64,000 bases of DNA from Nostoc sp. ATCC 53789 (GCF_009873495.1 NZ_CP046703.1:1116001-1180000), one strand, 5' to 3'. Counted from the stretch's first letter, positions 28,335 through 38,448 are shown. The notes: generated by a model from the sequence alone, not told the origin. Numbers and translations are program-made.

Positions 28335-29601
28335 AATAAAAAAGTTTTAAAATAATGACTATTTGTATTTGTAGTAGATTTTTCTCGGTATTTTAGCGCA
28401 CTAGTACTATAGATTACTTCGTTTTGCTAATGTTTGCTGTATCATATTGATGATTTTGTTAATGTTCAATTGTTTTAAAACCAAAGTATTGTCCGATATA
28501 CTGTCTTACGGAATATACTCTGACTAAACGACGCACAACCTGTTCGCTGCATATATATTAGAGAGCTTAATAAGTAGCGATTTTAACTTACAGGTATTTA
28601 TAGTATCCTGAGAAAAACAACAGGATAATTCCTAATTTTCTTCGTAATTTATTTAGCTAGTGTTCTTTTTTTTGGTTAACTCACTTTTGTGTTGATACCG
28701 ATGTAATTATTGATTAGTAATCTAACATTCAATATCATATTATGTAAGAACACTTAATTAAAGAACTTTACAAAAAATTTATATAATATACCAGTATATT
28801 CCCTGCACATTCGCTAATTTTAAAAAGATGAGAAGAATTAATACCTTAAGGGTAAGGAATATACAATTTTCCCAGCCTACAAGCAATGTAAGGACTTCAG
28901 AGGTAGGCTTTTCGTAGTGAAAAGAGACAATTGGAAAGATTGTATGGATATTTACGTAAGCTTTTAAAAAGCTTTCAGCAACAATTAATTCTTACTCTGA
29001 ATAACAGTAATTTTGGCAATTATCCAGGACTGGCAATACTAAGATTATGTGAGTTGAGTATTGAAGTTGTAATAACTCGTACTTATGTTCAATTTGCCCA
29101 GACTGATGAAGCTTTGTTGATGTGGCTTGAGGTGTGAAAATTACAGCACAGTTCCCATCCTTGGGTTTATATCCCAATATTTTAGATTTAACTGTAAACT
29201 TGCAATCACCTTGGTTATATTCTGCTATGGATGCAAAATACGCCTTCTAAGATTTATCTAACAGTTTGGATTTTGTCTTATCAGTGTAACTGTATGGTAA
29301 CACGCTATAGAGAGAAACGGCTAGTAATACGGGTAACGAAATATTAATTAGTACAGTTACAACGGAAAATAGATAACACGGTAGTGTCAAATTCAGATGT
29401 GTTAGAGGGAGGATGGATTGCTTAACCACCCTCTTCTGGATAAAAATCTATGTACACTTAGACTCCACTATATTTTTAATGAAGTTTAGCCATACTCCAT
29501 AGTACCTGTGTTAATCTGAAGTACTCAAACTAGACTGCTATTTTTGGGTGTTTGTGTCTAGCGAATTCTAATTATTAGACTGAACATTAAGAGATTGAAT
29601 T
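28335..29601. other. Long non-coding stretch upstream of the polysaccharide operon
   Basis: 1267 bases between divergent transcription units. It is AT-rich and has no frame with family resemblance. It must carry the leftward operon promoter and the promoter of the exported protein at 29602. The only clear structure is the hairpin at 28874-28912. A stretch this long could hold a small RNA or a regulated leader. Confidence 0.6.
28874..28912 (+). terminator. Hairpin followed by T-rich run
   Basis: AGCCTAC (28874-28880) pairs with GTAGGCT (28903-28909) and is followed by TTT. It looks like an intrinsic terminator on the plus strand, yet no gene lies directly upstream on that strand. It could end an unannotated small transcript. 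Confidence 0.4.
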
Positions 29602-30024
29602 ATGAAATCCTCTTTTATCACCTTAGTGGTTGTAATTAGCGCACTCTTTCTACCTCAGAGTGTCTATGCTAACCAAGAGAATGTTCCAATTGTAACAGTT
29701 GATGCTGAAGCTCCAGAGGAGCCGTTTCACGATCGCAATCAGGCTGGAGTTTTATTGACGGAACCAGCAACGATTACCACTACATGGAGTAATTTTACGG
29801 GACAGACCAATAATCCCAAACAAACTGCTGAATCAGTTTCGCTAGTGCAGGAACGAGGATGTCAAAAGATGAGTCCGCTTGAGTTCATCAATAATCCAGA
29901 CGCTTTCTTTAAGGAATGTCAGAAGCCAATAAATACCCAAAGTTCTCAAACTACTGAACCAATTGAGTATTTTAAGGTTCCTAAACTAGATTCTGGAATT
30001 AGTGTGACAGTTACTAAATTTTGA
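29602..30024 (+). CDS. Small exported protein of unknown function
   Basis: 140 residues. The N-terminal signal peptide KSSFITLVVVISALFLPQSVYA with a likely cut after AYA sends it to the periplasm or outside. The mature part is polar, with two cysteines (CQKM and KECQK) that could form one disulphide. I recognise no domain. It stands between the polysaccharide promoter region and a deaminase-like gene, in the same direction as the latter. Confidence 0.7.
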   Translation: MKSSFITLVVVISALFLPQSVYANQENVPIVTVDAEAPEEPFHDRNQAGVLLTEPATITTTWSNFTGQTNNPKQTAESVSLVQERGCQKMSPLEFINNPDAFFKECQKPINTQSSQTTEPIEYFKVPKLDSGISVTVTKF

Positions 30025-30096
30025 TGTAGGAATTTTTTTAGCCAGAGATAGCTAGTTTTTGGTAGTGTAATTTATCTAGATAATTTATGCTAAAAC

Positions 30097-30531
30097 ATGG
30101 ATAATGTATTTATGTTGGCTGCTTTAGCTCAAAGCAGAAAAGCTTTGCCGGAATGTTTGCCAAACCCACCAGTAGGTTGTGTAATCGTAGATGCCCAAGA
30201 GATAGTAGCTCAAGGGTACACGCAAGTACCAGGAAAACACCATGCTGAGGCTGACGCACTTAAACAGATTCAAGGCAAAGCTTTCAAGTTTTTAAAAATG
30301 TATGTAACTCTTGAACCTTGTTCTTTTCATGGACGCACACCTGCATGTGCTTTAGCGATCGCAGAAGATTGTCGTATACATGAAATATATGTATCTATAG
30401 TTGATCCAGATCCCCGCAATAATGGTCAAGGATTAGACATTCTCAGGAAGGCAGGTAAGGCAGTCTATGTCGGGCTATGCGCTAATGAAGTCAATACTTT
30501 TCTTAACCAATATCTACTAAGTGATGTTTGA
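30097..30531 (+). CDS. Stand-alone RibD-type deaminase domain protein
   Basis: 144 residues with the full zinc-deaminase pattern: HAEADAL supplies the histidine and catalytic glutamate, and LEPCSFHGRTPAC supplies the two cysteines. The spacing and GRTPAC match the pyrimidine deaminase half of RibD in riboflavin synthesis. The reductase half of normal RibD (about 360 residues in total) is missing. PNPPVGCVIV near residue 23 is also RibD-like. It may work with a separate reductase or deaminate another base or pterin. Confidence 0.82.
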   Translation: MDNVFMLAALAQSRKALPECLPNPPVGCVIVDAQEIVAQGYTQVPGKHHAEADALKQIQGKAFKFLKMYVTLEPCSFHGRTPACALAIAEDCRIHEIYVSIVDPDPRNNGQGLDILRKAGKAVYVGLCANEVNTFLNQYLLSDV

Positions 30532-30718
30532 ATAGTTCGGTTCAAATTGCAATTTAGTATTATTTTGCTGAAAATCTTTGCGACAAGTCAATCATCTATC
30601 TTGATACACGAATATGTAATTGTGTCAAGGATGTGAGAAAGCTTCAAGATGTTTTCTCCTTAAGAGTCTTCGATGATTTCCGACTGATTGGATAGGTGGA
30701 GGATCTTGTGGTTTAAGT

Positions 30719-30979
30719 ATGTTATGCAAGAATCAACTACCCACCTCTAAACGTAAATCTTTTCGTTTCAATAAGATATTAGTAGCGATCGCGGGTGCTG
30801 CTGTCTTGCCAAGTACTATCCTTGGTGCTAGTGTTACCACTGTTACTACTTTTATTCCAAAAAATGTCTCCAAGAGCAATCAAATTGATGATACCGCATT
30901 CAATGCAGATGTCTGCGTGCAGTATGACACAAGTACAATTGTCACAAATACCTGCGTCTTCGTCATCCTAAATCCTTAA
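30719..30979 (+). CDS. Small membrane-anchored or exported protein
   Basis: 86 residues. A basic N-terminus (SKRKSFRFNK) precedes a hydrophobic helix (residues about 20-38), then a threonine- and valine-rich polar tail with two cysteines. It could be a signal peptide or an anchor. A GGTGGAGGA stretch lies about 15 bases upstream, rather far for a ribosome site. No family is recognised. Confidence 0.5.
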   Translation: MLCKNQLPTSKRKSFRFNKILVAIAGAAVLPSTILGASVTTVTTFIPKNVSKSNQIDDTAFNADVCVQYDTSTIVTNTCVFVILNP

Positions 30980-31606
30980 TTATAAGTATTGAACCGGACT
31001 TCTAAAGGAAGCTGTTCTTGAGCAGGAGAAGTGCATTCGTTTATATTTCAAAATCGGCTGCTATGTACTCGACTGGAGATGGTTTTTTTATCTAATAAAA
31101 AATAAAAGTAAAAAAGGGATATTTTATATTTAATTAATTTCACTTAATTGGAATTACATAGATGTAAATCCGGACTATGAGAATTTTAAAATCTTTGTAA
31201 TTTAATAATTCAGAATTGTGTTGGTATTTACTGTTAATGATTTATCTTCTGGGGATGAAATCGCTGCTTGGTCTAGGTTTCATTTTTCCGTTAACTCCAT
31301 TGGATAATTTAAGTAGACATAATTGTGTTTGAAAATATGCAATTTTTCAGAATAAAATAGTGGGATTATTTCAAAGGATATAGTGATAATACTTTAGGGT
31401 AATTGATTTGTGACTGGTGATAATGTTAGTATTATGGGGTGGGTTGATTTTGGGTTTATTATCTCCAACAATTAACTTGTAATGTATCATAGACCAGAAT
31501 TCATCAGTATTGCCAATTAATTGATTAGCAGTGTGAAATGGTTGTGGGTCTGAATATCTAGACTTGATACCACTAAATTGATGAGGTTACAGAGGAGCAA
31601 ATAACC
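30980..31606. other. Intergenic stretch upstream of the sigma factor gene
   Basis: 627 AT-rich bases without a convincing frame. It should contain the sigma-factor promoter and a long leader. No named riboswitch was recognised. Confidence 0.5.
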
Positions 31607-32626
31607 ATGAGCAACTTAACATCTCCACCTACCGAAGTTCAAAAAACGAAGAAAAAAAGTTTAGCCGCAGATAAAAAACCTCGAGCTACAGATGATATTG
31701 TGCGTAGTTATCTGCAAGAGATCGGGCGTGTAGATTTGTTGACTCGCGAACAAGAGGTTATTTTTGCCCAACAAGTGCAGCTAATGATGAATTTACTAGC
31801 TGCTAAAGAAGAATTAGCTGTGAAATTAGACCATGAACCCACACTGCAAGAATGGGCAGATCGAGTGGAGTTAGGTGCTGAGGTGCTAGAGCTACAGTTA
31901 AGTCAGGGCCACCAAGCCAAGCAGAAAATGATTCAGGCTAATCTCCGGTTAGTGGTAGCAGTGGCTAAGAAATACCAGCACCGCAATCTGGAATTTATGG
32001 ATCTAATTCAAGAAGGTACTTTGGGTTTAGAGCGAGGGGTGGATAAATTTGATCCTGCTCTTGGCTATAAGTTTTCTACCTACGCTTACTGGTGGATTCG
32101 TCAAGGAATTACGCGAGCGATCGCTCAACAAGGACGGACAATTCGCTTACCGATTCATGTCTTTGAGAAACTGAACAAAATTAAACGGGTACAGCGAGAA
32201 TTATCTCAACAGCTAGGTCGCGTTCCCACTACTGCTGAAATTGCTAATGCGTTATCTTTGACACCTAGCCAAGTTAGAGAGTGTTTATACTTGGCTCGTC
32301 AACCTTTCTCGCTAGAGGCGCGAGTTGGTGAACAGCAAGATACAGAATTGCAGGACATCCTAGAGGATGACGGCCCTTCTCCTGAAGACTATGCAGTTGA
32401 AGAATCTCTCCACCAAGACTTACAAGACTTGTTGGCAAAGTTGTCTCCGCAACAGCGAGAAATATTAACCCTACGATTTGGTCTGACTGATGGCTATGAA
32501 CTTTCTTTAGCACAGATTGGCGATCGCATGGGTATTAGTCGAGAACGGGTACGTCAGATTGAGCAAAAAGCTCTCAGTCTCCTCCGACGACAAAAGGAAC
32601 AAGTACGTAGTTATTTAGCTAGCTGA
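31607..32626 (+). CDS. Group 2 RNA polymerase sigma factor (sigma-70 family)
   Basis: 339 residues. Region 1.2 is DDIVRSYLQEIGRVDLLTREQE. Region 2 is ANLRLVVAVAKKYQHRNLEFMDLIQEGTLGL with KFSTYAYWWIRQ for -10 recognition. Region 3 follows, and region 4 ends SRERVRQIEQKALSLLRR for the -35 box. The short N-terminus without the long SigA region 1.1 fits cyanobacterial group 2 factors of the SigB-SigE set, which handle stress, nitrogen and carbon shifts. Which member it is cannot be read safely. GAGGAG stands 9 bases before the ATG. Confidence 0.93.
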   Translation: MSNLTSPPTEVQKTKKKSLAADKKPRATDDIVRSYLQEIGRVDLLTREQEVIFAQQVQLMMNLLAAKEELAVKLDHEPTLQEWADRVELGAEVLELQLSQGHQAKQKMIQANLRLVVAVAKKYQHRNLEFMDLIQEGTLGLERGVDKFDPALGYKFSTYAYWWIRQGITRAIAQQGRTIRLPIHVFEKLNKIKRVQRELSQQLGRVPTTAEIANALSLTPSQVRECLYLARQPFSLEARVGEQQDTELQDILEDDGPSPEDYAVEESLHQDLQDLLAKLSPQQREILTLRFGLTDGYELSLAQIGDRMGISRERVRQIEQKALSLLRRQKEQVRSYLAS

Positions 32627-32710
32627 GGTTATTTTTCCACAATTTAGATCAATAAAATTTGGTCATTTTGGGGGAAAATAAACCTAAGAAATCTCTATCA
32701 AAGATTTGAT

Positions 32711-33208
32711 ATGGGCACATCAAAAACAGTGCAAGAATTGCAAGCCCAATGGGTGAGTTCTGAAAACTTTCGGCGTTATGGACAAGTAATTTTTGCTAGT
32801 CTTGATGGCAAAAGTTACGATGTGGAAGATGCCCAGTTAAACCTGCAAAATGGGATTCCACGATTTTATATCATGCGGTTGGAGAAGAGAGGACGAAAGT
32901 TTCACAAAATTACTCGCCATGTACAATGCACTCAATGTCTGGGTTCTTTGGAAGGGAAGGATTGGTTAATTGCTGTTTGTCCTCCTCATAATGATGTGAA
33001 TGAACCAGTATTAGAAGAGATTGCTGCTTTCCGCATTCCGGGGAATTGTTTTATCAAGCTACATGAGGGTACTTGGCACGCTGGCCCCCATTTTGACCAT
33101 GAAGCTGTGGATTTTTATAATTTGGAATTAGCTGATACAAATGTGGTGGATCATTTCACTCATGATTTTTTTAAGAGTCATCAATTAGAGTTTGAGATGA
33201 TTCTATAA
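32711..33208 (+). CDS. Ureidoglycolate lyase (AllA) family protein
   Basis: 165 residues with the cupin-like AllA pattern, including LNLQNGIPRFYIMRL, HVQCTQCLGSLEGKDWLIAV and RIPGNCFIKLHEGTWHAGPHF. AllA releases urea and glyoxylate from ureidoglycolate in purine breakdown. The histidines near THAGPHF-type positions are kept. No other purine-degradation gene lies nearby, so the role is inferred from family only. It starts 85 bases after the sigma factor gene and could be cotranscribed. Confidence 0.83.
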   Translation: MGTSKTVQELQAQWVSSENFRRYGQVIFASLDGKSYDVEDAQLNLQNGIPRFYIMRLEKRGRKFHKITRHVQCTQCLGSLEGKDWLIAVCPPHNDVNEPVLEEIAAFRIPGNCFIKLHEGTWHAGPHFDHEAVDFYNLELADTNVVDHFTHDFFKSHQLEFEMIL

Positions 33209-33339
33209 ATGTGGTTCTCCTAAATTTGCGATCGCTTCTTGTTTCACTTTTCGAATATTCCGCAATAAATCAAGAAAATCGTTGCCGTGCATCCTCTATT
33301 CGCCAACTTTATCCTCAAAGGAGTTGGTGATTTGGGCTT

Positions 33340-33981
33340 TCAAAGCCAATTACCGATCGCAATCATTGGTGCCCAATACGCAGGATTGTCATAGCTGGGA
33401 TTCATCCCCTCAGATGATAATTTCTTAGCATGAATCATTCTAATTTGAGCTTGTTGCAATGCTTCTGCAATACTCATGCCAGCGTTGCGATAGTTGCTGT
33501 AAAATGTTTTGACTAGTTCGGATGTTGATTGATCGCTGACGCTCCACAAAGATGCGATCGCACTTTTAACCCCAACTTGCAATGCAACTCCAGCTAATCC
33601 TAGTGTGGCCCGATCGTCGCCAACTGCGGTTTCACAGGCAGTCAATGTGAGTAATTCGACGCTATCCGATTTGCTGGTGAGGTTTCGCAGTGAGTTTTCT
33701 AATTGACTAATGGTAAGTTTTTGGTTTTTGCCTGTGACGTTTTTGCCTGTGACAATGAAGGTGTCTTCAGGAATGATCCCAAATTGGGCATGGCTAGCTA
33801 TGTGGACAATAGGATATGTGGTTTTATCAAGTGTTTTCTCAAAATTTTCAGGGGAAAAGTTTTCATCAATAAGGTCGGTATGATTAGGAAATATACTTTC
33901 AACTGCGCTAACTTCATTGGGAACAGCAAAAAGTTGATCAAAAGTCTTCCCGTCAATTGTGGCTTTTTCAGTTAAACCCAA
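33340..33981 (-). pseudogene. CHAT-domain fragment, 3' part of a broken TPR-CHAT gene
   Basis: 213 residues of a CHAT (caspase-like) protease domain. The histidine in HIASHAQFG and the cysteine in LTLTACETAVG form an intact dyad, and SAIASLWSVSDQSTSELVKTFY is typical of the family. The start of the CHAT domain is missing. The frame runs on upstream of 33981 into QKALILGLTEKAT, out of register with the TPR frame at 33984-34532. A complete gene would carry several hundred more residues between the two parts, so an internal deletion with a frame change is likely. Confidence 0.8.
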
Positions 33982-33983
33982 AA

Positions 33984-34532
33984 TTAACGCCTTTTGTGTA
34001 CTGCGATCGCTTTGCGGGGTTGTCCCAAATTGCTGTAAACTTGGGCTAGTTCTGACTTCATGCGTCCCACTTGCTGAATATTTGCTACAGCGCCATAGTC
34101 ACGAATTGCTGCTGATAAGGATGCGATCGCTGCTTTATTTTCTCCTAGTTGTTGGTAAGCACGCGCCAAATTTTCATTTACAACCGCCGTAGCTGCTGAA
34201 TTACTTTTATACTGAATTAATGCATCTTCCCAGTGTTTTACCGCATTGTGAAAATTTCCAGTATCATAGTCTTTAATTCCTTGTTCAACTAATGCAGTCA
34301 CATTTGGAGTTTGTGCAGATACGACTTGTCCAAACAAAAGATATGTTAGTAAAGTTGTCAAAAATAATACTTTAATAAATCTATGATGCAGATTTGGTTT
34401 TTGGTGTCGCTGAGTAGAGAAATAAATTAGCCTTTTGCAGAAGTTTCCAACCTTCAGCAACATCTGCATCCACCAACGCGCAGAGAATAATATTTTAAGA
34501 TATTTACTTTTAGCTTTCATATTTTTCCACAT
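33984..34532 (-). pseudogene. TPR fragment, 5' part of a broken TPR-CHAT gene
   Basis: 182 residues. A hydrophobic signal segment (FIKVLFLTTLLTYLLFGQVVSAQ, about residues 53-74) is followed by TPR-like helices (LVEQGIKDYDTGNFHNAVKHWEDAL and later units). The frame ends at HKRR just past a GCGATCGC site, where the CHAT frame takes over. The exported TPR-CHAT plan is common in cyanobacteria near two-partner secretion genes. A conserved palindrome (34608-34621) lies 76 bases upstream. Without the middle section it is unlikely to work. Confidence 0.75.
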
Positions 34533-34607
34533 AGATAAAATGTTTATTTAGCTTTTATTGTTTAAATTACCAGAAATTAGCAGAAAAAACTGAATTTTTT
34601 AAAAGTG

Positions 34608-34621
34608 TGCAGTTTTCTGCA
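34608..34621. promoter_or_regulatory. Inverted repeat TGCAG-N4-CTGCA upstream of TPR-CHAT
   Basis: The 14-base perfect inverted repeat TGCAGTTTTCTGCA lies 76 bases upstream of the TPR-CHAT start, with an imperfect copy (AGCAGAAAAAACTGA) about 15 bases nearer the gene. The same repeat occurs upstream of the exoprotein gene at 47001. It is a candidate binding site for a dimeric regulator. Confidence 0.5.
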
Positions 34622-34817
34622 ATTTATCTAAAACAGCAATAAGATTCAGACTTTTACAGGTTTTACTATTGCTCAAGCTAATCTACTATTCTTATTAAAT
34701 TATTATTCAAACTTAATTTAATTCAATGGAAAAAAGGCGACCTGATTATTGAACCTTTTTTGGAGTGTAGAATAAGTCGCCCAAAAAGCCAACCAATTTT
34801 ATTTTCTTTAATAACCG

Positions 34818-36812
34818 TTACCAATGAGGATTTGCTATTATTAATGCCTCTGCTGATGAACTATTTAATGGAACTGAGAAAAAATGTCCCTGACCATATT
34901 CACATTTCAACTTTCTTAAAAATGCTAGTTGCTCTTTTGTCTCTACTCCTTCGGCTAGAACATCCACACCCAACTTGTGCGCTAATGTGGCAATTATTTC
35001 AATAATTTCTATATTCTTTTTATTTGCGCTCATCAAGCTGATGAAAGAACGATCAATCTTCAACACACTAATTGGAAAGTTATAAAGATGACTTAATGAG
35101 GAGTACCCTGTACCAAAGTCATCAATTGATAACTTAATACCCATCTCTCGAAGTTGCAAAAATGTAGCAGTTACCTTGTCGTCATTTGCCACAATTACGT
35201 TTTCAGTAATTTCTAGTGTTAGCGTGTCAGCATCAAGACCAGTTGAGTGTAAAATTTGCCCAATCTGCTCAATCAAATCTGGCTGGGAAAATTGCTTGAG
35301 TGAGAGATTGACACTTATTTTTTCTAGCAAGTTGGAATCATGGCACATTCGCCAAGCTTGCATTTGGCGGCAGGCTTCATGCAACACCCATTTCCCAATG
35401 TAGAAAATTAGTCCAGTTTCTTCTGCCAGGGAAATAAAATCTGCTGGATTAAGCAAACCACGCTCTGGATGCTGCCAGCGCAACAGAGCCTCAAAACCCA
35501 AAATAGAGCCTTTGGTGAGCGAAACAATCGGTTGATAATAAACTCGAAACTCTAGGCGTTCAATTGCTCGGCGTAAATCAGTTTCTAACTGCAATTTCGC
35601 CAGAGCATTAGCATACATATCTGAGTTGAATAGTTTATAACGCGCTCTACCTTGCATCTTAGCTTGGTACATTGCTGTATCTGCATCCCTCAATACTTCT
35701 TCTGGATGTTTATAATCTAGTGTTGAACTCAAGGCAATACCAATACTTGCTGTTATGAACACTTCTTGTCCTTCAAGCTCAAAGGGTAATGCCAGTTCTT
35801 GTTGAATCCGTTCAGCTACTATGATGACATCTGACACATCTTGGATTCCCTCAAGCAGAATTGTAAATTCGTCTCCTCCAAGGCGTGCAGTTGTATCTAT
35901 AGAACGTACACATACTTGTAGTCTACTTGCAGTAGCAAGCAGTAATTGATCTCCATTTAGGTGTCCAAGACTGTCATTGATCACCTTAAATCGATCTAGG
36001 TCGATAAATAGCACAGCAAATAAATAATTTGAATGCCGTTTTGAATAATTTATTGCATGGCTTAGGCGGTTCATAAATGCAGAGCGGTTTGCCAGACCTG
36101 TCAGTATATCGTGAAATGCCAGGTGCAGCAGTTGTGACTCGGCTCGTTTCCGCTCTGTAATTTCAGTTAGCAATTTCTGATTTGCTTTTACCAGTTCCGC
36201 TGTCCGTTCTGCTACTCGTATTTCTAACTCATCGTAAGCTTGATGCAACATTTCTTCAGTTTTTTTGCGTTCACTGATGTTGCACAACAGCCAACGCCAG
36301 CCAACCTGCTTCCCTTGGAATTTGTACGCAGCAGATGCTTTAATCATCGCGGGGAAAGGCTTTCCGCCCCGTGGTTGTAGGTTAAGTTCCCAATTCAGTA
36401 GCTCTTGAAAATTGTTCATCTGAGAGCAAAAGAACTGACGGTCTTGTTGAGCAATAAATAGAATTAATGGTTTACCTACTAGATACTTTTGGTTGACACC
36501 CAGTAAGGTTGCTGCTGCATGGTTAGCCTCTTGGATTGTACCTACGATATTAGTTACCAAATAACCATCTGGGGCGAACTCAAACAAATCTTGGTAACGC
36601 TGGCGCTCTTTCTCTACTTCCGCTCGTGTTACCTTTAATTCTTCGGAGGCTGTCAATAATTCTTCTATTGCGGTGTTAAGTTCCTCGAAAGCCTCTGTTA
36701 TGATCTCCTGTTCTGAGTTTGGCTTAGTTGTATCGCATTGCAATAGTTTCTGTATCTGTGAGTGCAATTTTTCTATCTGTTGGCTAAATACATCCACGTT
36801 CATATTGCTCAT
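34818..36812 (-). CDS. PAS-GGDEF-EAL c-di-GMP signalling protein
   Basis: 664 residues, no membrane segment. An N-terminal coiled coil (1-70) is followed by a PAS domain (72-180), a second coiled coil (180-225), a GGDEF domain (LGGDEF at 311-316, RxxD site R303-D306) and an EAL domain (FEALLRW at 440-446, with DDFGTGYSSL later). Both catalytic motifs are intact. It should respond to an intracellular signal through PAS and adjust c-di-GMP. It is transcribed away from the glycosyltransferase gene upstream and toward the broken TPR-CHAT gene. Confidence 0.92.
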   Translation of the reverse strand: MSNMNVDVFSQQIEKLHSQIQKLLQCDTTKPNSEQEIITEAFEELNTAIEELLTASEELKVTRAEVEKERQRYQDLFEFAPDGYLVTNIVGTIQEANHAAATLLGVNQKYLVGKPLILFIAQQDRQFFCSQMNNFQELLNWELNLQPRGGKPFPAMIKASAAYKFQGKQVGWRWLLCNISERKKTEEMLHQAYDELEIRVAERTAELVKANQKLLTEITERKRAESQLLHLAFHDILTGLANRSAFMNRLSHAINYSKRHSNYLFAVLFIDLDRFKVINDSLGHLNGDQLLLATASRLQVCVRSIDTTARLGGDEFTILLEGIQDVSDVIIVAERIQQELALPFELEGQEVFITASIGIALSSTLDYKHPEEVLRDADTAMYQAKMQGRARYKLFNSDMYANALAKLQLETDLRRAIERLEFRVYYQPIVSLTKGSILGFEALLRWQHPERGLLNPADFISLAEETGLIFYIGKWVLHEACRQMQAWRMCHDSNLLEKISVNLSLKQFSQPDLIEQIGQILHSTGLDADTLTLEITENVIVANDDKVTATFLQLREMGIKLSIDDFGTGYSSLSHLYNFPISVLKIDRSFISLMSANKKNIEIIEIIATLAHKLGVDVLAEGVETKEQLAFLRKLKCEYGQGHFFSVPLNSSSAEALIIANPHW

Positions 36813-37458
36813 TAGAGGATGTTTTAAAAAGGTCTTTTGCTGCCACAGTTAGCACAGAAAGGTATCTCAGTTCTAGGTAAAATCTTGATTTTTTGTTGCA
36901 GTCATGCCAAATCAGAACTACAAAATTATATTTTTTGAAACTTTTTAAACATGCTTTTAAATACAATTTATTACAGGTAATAGTTTATGCATAATAGCAT
37001 ATTTTCTTTCTGTGTTTTTTAATATACTTCTTAAGATAGATTCAGTAGTTGGATAACTTAGTAAATTTTTAGGGTTCAACCAATGCTATTGGGCTGAGAG
37101 GAGCATTTCTTTATCAGTGAAACACCGCATACGCAATACCTTGATTTTGTGATGTTTTCTGGCGCTGCAATCAATTATGGGTTAGTAGCTCAAGTGGGTT
37201 GAAACGCACAGAAATGAAAGAAATTAAGATGGATTAGATATGATGGTTTAGACTACCTCTAAATTTGCCAACAATCTCATATTATATTGATGATTTTTGC
37301 GAAGCTAGGTACAAATCAATGAGCCTTCTTTCTCGTTTTCTGTTAAGCCAAGTAAATATGCCTACACCACGCTGCTCGAATAGAAATCAAAGCGGGTTTC
37401 TATATGATATGTAGATATGGAAAGAATTGCAGTTATCCTGGCAAACTCTCTAGTATTT
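36813..37458. other. Intergenic stretch, no gene seen
   Basis: 646 bases between two leftward genes. I see no family-like frame. It presumably holds the promoter of the PAS-GGDEF-EAL gene. Confidence 0.5.
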
Positions 37459-38448
37459 TTACAGCCGATCAATTATCTTGGCATTTTCTGGTAATTTGGA
37501 GTCTTGTTGCCCAGCAGTACGTGCCCTCGCTGTGAACAAACCAATGGGAGTATTTAATAAATCTACAAAGGTGGCTTGACTCGCGATGCCTGCGGCGGGC
37601 TGCGCCAACACCTTTTTAATATCCCGTGGTACTTCCTTCAATAACCAACGTGCCAAACGATAGCCACATTCTTTAAGTGTAATTTCTCGCATCAAATCTA
37701 CGCCGTGTAGTTCGTGCAGATAGCGATTTGAGCGTCCATAGCGCCGCCATTGACTTTGCAGTTCTTTAAGTGTGGCGCGGTGGCGGTGCTGAACGATCGC
37801 ATTTGGGGCAAATTCCAAACGCCCGATGTTTTCCCCCAAAATCCGCCAGCAAATATCGGCATCGCCACCAGTGGTAAGATAAGGACGAAATAAACCCGCT
37901 TTTTCTAAGGCAATGCGTCGAATCGCCAAATTAGCGGTTTGTCCATAAGGACGAAAGGCATGGTTAAGGGTATGCTTTTGCGATAAAGTTTCTTCACGGT
38001 CTGCGTGTTGTTCTAGTAGAGTTTTACCTGGTAGCGGCAAAATTTCACCAGCGACAATTACCACTTCTTTGTTGACAAAAGGCTGAATTAATGCATCTAA
38101 CCATTGAGGTTGTGGGCGACAATCTGCATCGGTAAAAACTATAATTTCGCTCACAGCAGCGCGAATCCCAGTATTACGAGCAGCATAAGAGCTTTGAATT
38201 TGGTTTTCGCTCAAGGGGCGAATTGTAATTGGGCAGTTTTCGGCAGATGTTTTGAGGATGGTGAGAGTGCGATCGCTACTGTTATTGTCTACCAATAAGT
38301 ACTCTACCCGGTCTTTTGGGTAAGTTTGAGATAACAGACAATTGATTAACTCTGGTAAATCCGCCTCACCGTTATAAATAGGAACAACCACCGACACCAT
38401 TGGTAAAGGGGTGGTGGCGGTGGTTGCATCAACTGGCTGATGATTCAT
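37459..38448 (-). CDS. GT2-family glycosyltransferase
   Basis: 329 residues. VSVVVPIYNGEADLPELINCLLSQTYP and LLVDNNSSDRT form the nucleotide pocket, IVFTDADCRPQPQWLDAL carries the DxD, and GGDADICWRILGENIG is the acceptor-side motif. It stands apart from the main polysaccharide operon. Residues LAQPAAGIASQ near position 280 are encoded by a GC-rich dispersed repeat (37585-37610) that appears to have entered the gene in frame. Sheath or hormogonium polysaccharide synthesis is possible. Confidence 0.88.
   Translation of the reverse strand: MNHQPVDATTATTPLPMVSVVVPIYNGEADLPELINCLLSQTYPKDRVEYLLVDNNSSDRTLTILKTSAENCPITIRPLSENQIQSSYAARNTGIRAAVSEIIVFTDADCRPQPQWLDALIQPFVNKEVVIVAGEILPLPGKTLLEQHADREETLSQKHTLNHAFRPYGQTANLAIRRIALEKAGLFRPYLTTGGDADICWRILGENIGRLEFAPNAIVQHRHRATLKELQSQWRRYGRSNRYLHELHGVDLMREITLKECGYRLARWLLKEVPRDIKKVLAQPAAGIASQATFVDLLNTPIGLFTARARTAGQQDSKLPENAKIIDRL
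37585..37610. repeat. Short GC-rich dispersed repeat inside a coding region
   Basis: The stretch beginning GCGATGCCTGCGGCGGGCTG is much richer in GC than its surroundings and matches the style of Nostoc short dispersed repeats, normally intergenic. Here it is translated as part of the glycosyltransferase. Confidence 0.5.

Noticed and set aside
28931..29137. 68-codon plus-strand frame in the long gap
   Set aside because: No recognisable motif or ribosome site, and an overlapping frame on the other strand is equally plausible.
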